A DNA stretch of 64,000 nucleotides, taken from NCBI RefSeq assembly GCF_000472925.1, contig NZ_AXAS01000001.1:124001-188000 (forward strand), written 5' to 3'. The translations under genes and the position numbers were made by a program. The stretch's first letter is position 1, and each line of letters begins with the position of its first letter. Of the stretch, positions 62,315-64,000 are shown one piece after another. The notes under the pieces were generated by a model. The model was not told the origin of the DNA, did not search any database, and was given only the letters and a program-made list of their open reading frames with translations. This DNA is from Bradyrhizobium sp. Ec3.3 (GTDB lineage Bacteria > Pseudomonadota > Alphaproteobacteria > Rhizobiales > Xanthobacteraceae).

Positions 62315-62869
62315 GTGCCTGATGCCAACGACATTGCGCCGGCCGGCGTTCTCGCCTTCTGGCGCGAAGCCGGCGGCGAGCGCTGGTACAAGCGCGACGA
62401 TGCCTTCGATGCCGAAATCCGCAGCCGCTTTCTCGAGCTGTGGCGGCGCGCGGCGAATGGAGACTTATCATCGTGGGAAACGGGCGATGACGGCGCGCTG
62501 GCGCTCGTCATCGTGCTCGACCAGTTTCCCCGCAACATGTTCCGCGGCGACGCCATGACCTATGCGAGCGATGCGCTGGCCCGCGAAGTGGCCCGCCGGG
62601 CGCTCGCCCGCGGCGCCGACGGGCGGGTCGATCCAGCCTTGCGCGAATTCTTCTACCTGCCGTTCATGCATTCGGAGCATCTGCCCGATCAGCTGCACTG
62701 CGTCGCGCTGTTTCGGAAGATCGACGACTGCGAAAACCTGAAATACGCCGAGGAGCACGCCGACATCATCCGACGGTTCGGCCGCTTCCCACACCGCAAT
62801 CGCATCCTCGGCCGCGAAACCAAGCCGGACGAGCAAGCGTTCCTGGATGAGGGCGGCTTTTCCGGCTGA
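62315..62869 (+). CDS. DUF924 family protein
   Basis: A 184-residue all-helical protein. The family motifs LAFWREAGGERWYKRDDAFD, LVIVLDQFPRNMFRGD and FFYLPFMHSEH are clear. It starts at GTG 12 bp after the acyl-CoA ligase. Function unknown; a TPR-like fold is described for the family. Confidence 0.82.
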   Translation: MPDANDIAPAGVLAFWREAGGERWYKRDDAFDAEIRSRFLELWRRAANGDLSSWETGDDGALALVIVLDQFPRNMFRGDAMTYASDALAREVARRALARGADGRVDPALREFFYLPFMHSEHLPDQLHCVALFRKIDDCENLKYAEEHADIIRRFGRFPHRNRILGRETKPDEQAFLDEGGFSG

Positions 62870-62978
62870 TGACATCACGGTGAAGGGCTACGAACCCCGC
62901 GCGCTTTGCGCATCGGAAATATTGTGCGGCCCGGCCGCCCGGTCTACAAAGCGGAACCGATTTTCAGGGAGAATGACG

Positions 62979-63464
62979 ATGGCGATCCAGATTGGCGACA
63001 AGCTGCCCGAGGCGAAATTCCGCGTGATGACGGCGGAGGGGCCGCAGGTCAAATCGACCGACGACATTTTCAAGGGCAAGAAGGTGGCGTTGTTCGCGGT
63101 CCCCGGCGCCTACACCGGCACCTGCCACAAGATGCATCTGCCGAGCATCTTCCTCAACGCCTACGCCATCAAGGACAAGGGCGTCGACACCATCGCGATC
63201 GTCTCCGTCAACGACGCCTTCGTGATGAACGCCTGGAAGCGCGACACCGACCAGCGTGACGAAGCGACGTTCCTCGCCGACGGCAATGCCGACTTCACCA
63301 AGGCGATCGGCATGGAGCTCGACGCCTCCGCCAACGGTCTCGGCATCCGCTCCAAGCGCTACTCGATGCTGGTCGAGGACGGCGTGGTGAAGAAGCTGAA
63401 CCTCGAGGCGATGCCCGGCAAGGTCGAGGTGTCCGGCGGCGATACGCTGCTCGGGCAGCTGTAA
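62979..63464 (+). CDS. Peroxiredoxin (PRX5-type)
   Basis: A 161-residue atypical peroxiredoxin. The peroxidatic C49 lies in PGAYTGTCHKMHLP, and the ending GKVEVSGGDTLLGQL is family-typical. The ATG at 62979 is taken because AGGGAG sits at good spacing; an ATG six bases earlier is too close. It reduces peroxides using glutaredoxin or thioredoxin. Confidence 0.88.
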   Translation: MAIQIGDKLPEAKFRVMTAEGPQVKSTDDIFKGKKVALFAVPGAYTGTCHKMHLPSIFLNAYAIKDKGVDTIAIVSVNDAFVMNAWKRDTDQRDEATFLADGNADFTKAIGMELDASANGLGIRSKRYSMLVEDGVVKKLNLEAMPGKVEVSGGDTLLGQL

Positions 63465-63496
63465 GGGGGCCACCGCTTTCAGTCACCTCTGACGCT

Positions 63497-63596
63497 GTCA
63501 TGCCCCGCGAAGGCGGGGCATCCAGTATTCCAGAGGCAGCGAGATTCACAACGACCGCCGCGGCGTACTGGATCGCCCGGTCAAGCCGGGCGATGA
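63497..63596. repeat. Dispersed repeat with two hairpins
   Basis: First hairpin TGCCCCGC / GCGGGGCA (63501-63520) and second ATCGCCCGG / CCGGGCGAT (63572-63594), arranged symmetrically with CCAGTA and TACTGG between and GTCAT and GATGAC at the ends. This matches a palindromic intergenic element typical of Bradyrhizobium-type genomes. It may also end transcription from the peroxiredoxin gene. Confidence 0.65.
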
Positions 63597-63657
63597 CGGC
63601 GGAGAGTGTGGCGGCGTCTGCAGCGATGACTCCCGGAGCGCGCTGCGAGGCGTCCGC

Positions 63658-64000
63658 CTACTCCCCGACCCTCTGCTGCAACCTTGCCTTCGCGATCCCG
63701 TCGCGCGCCAACTGATCGGCGCGCTCGTTTTCGGGGTGGCCGGCGTGGCCCTTGACCCAGTGCCAGCGCACCTCATGCGCTTTCAGCGCAGCGTCGAGGC
63801 GCTGCCATAGCTCGACATTCTTCACCGGCTTCTTGTCGGCGGTGCGCCAGCCGTTGCGCTTCCAGCCATGGATCCAGCCGGTGATGCCCTGCCGGACATA
63901 TTGGCTGTCGGTGTAGAGATCGACGGTGCAGGGCTTCTTCAGCGCTTCGAGCGCCGAGATCGCCGCCATCAGCTCCATCTGATTGTTGGTGGTGTGGCGT
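63658..64000 (-). CDS. rnhA: Ribonuclease HI, 5' end cut by window
   Basis: The visible part includes [11 protein letters not shown] with the catalytic Glu, [12 protein letters not shown] with a catalytic Asp, [20 protein letters not shown] with His and Asp. The N-terminal strand with the first Asp is beyond the right edge. RNase HI removes RNA from RNA-DNA hybrids. The C-terminus is complete with a stop at 63658. Confidence 0.88.
   Translation of the reverse strand, partial: RHTTNNQMELMAAISALEALKKPCTVDLYTDSQYVRQGITGWIHGWKRNGWRTADKKPVKNVELWQRLDAALKAHEVRWHWVKGHAGHPENERADQLARDGIAKARLQQRVGE

Overview
The window looks like a chromosomal piece of an alphaproteobacterium of the Bradyrhizobium/Nitrobacteraceae type. 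The reasons are uniformly GC-rich coding sequence, a cyclic beta-glucan exporter (NdvA type), many LysR/IclR/NarL regulators beside small catabolic operons, and a paired-hairpin dispersed repeat near the right end. No tool was run; family names come from reading motifs and overall similarity to known families.

Left part (1-16.4 kb), sugar-acid and hydroxy-acid catabolism. A partial hydantoinase/oxoprolinase gene and a LysR gene are followed by the C-terminal remnant of a glutamate/aspartate-binding protein. Then come a talarate/galactarate dehydratase and a GudP-type sugar-acid transporter, divergent from a LysR gene. An unusual IclR regulator fused to an SMP-30/gluconolactonase propeller leads a + strand run: a second enolase-superfamily enzyme, an RraA-type aldolase-like protein, a SnoaL-like protein, a shikimate-dehydrogenase-like protein lacking the usual serines, a polar amino-acid type ABC importer and an aldose epimerase. 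About 1.2 kb of gene-poor DNA with tRNA scraps follows.

Middle left (17.6-27.7 kb), peptide scavenging. A LysR gene is divergent from a dipeptide/glutathione-type ABC importer with a fused double ATPase. The operon continues with a solute-binding protein, a CapA-like phosphoesterase, a gamma-glutamyltransferase without a signal peptide and an L-serine dehydratase. The set suggests import and intracellular breakdown of gamma-glutamyl or similar peptides.

Centre (28.0-42.1 kb), a probable genomic island bounded by two 217-bp direct repeats at 27951-28167 and 41927-42143, with a 3' tRNA-Lys fragment at its right edge. It carries a peptide-export system: an HlyD adaptor, a C39-peptidase ABC exporter, a second NHLM-type ABC exporter, a cyclic-nucleotide-binding protein, and two intact plus one degenerate small double-glycine precursor peptides with closely related short cores. 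A hybrid histidine kinase and a NarL-type regulator lie at the other end. A conserved promoter block with an 18-bp dyad occurs three times, upstream of both intact peptides and upstream of the transporter side. No peptide-modifying enzyme is visible. This is the most novel part of the window.

Right part (42.3-64 kb) is ordinary backbone: an AraC regulator, a NarL two-component pair, several small secreted or anchored proteins, a thioesterase plus nitronate monooxygenase pair, aspartase, a YqaA/DedA protein, a HisE-like protein, an NMT1-type binding protein, NdvA, a D,D-carboxypeptidase, an acyl-CoA ligase, a DUF924 protein, a peroxiredoxin and the 3' part of rnhA.
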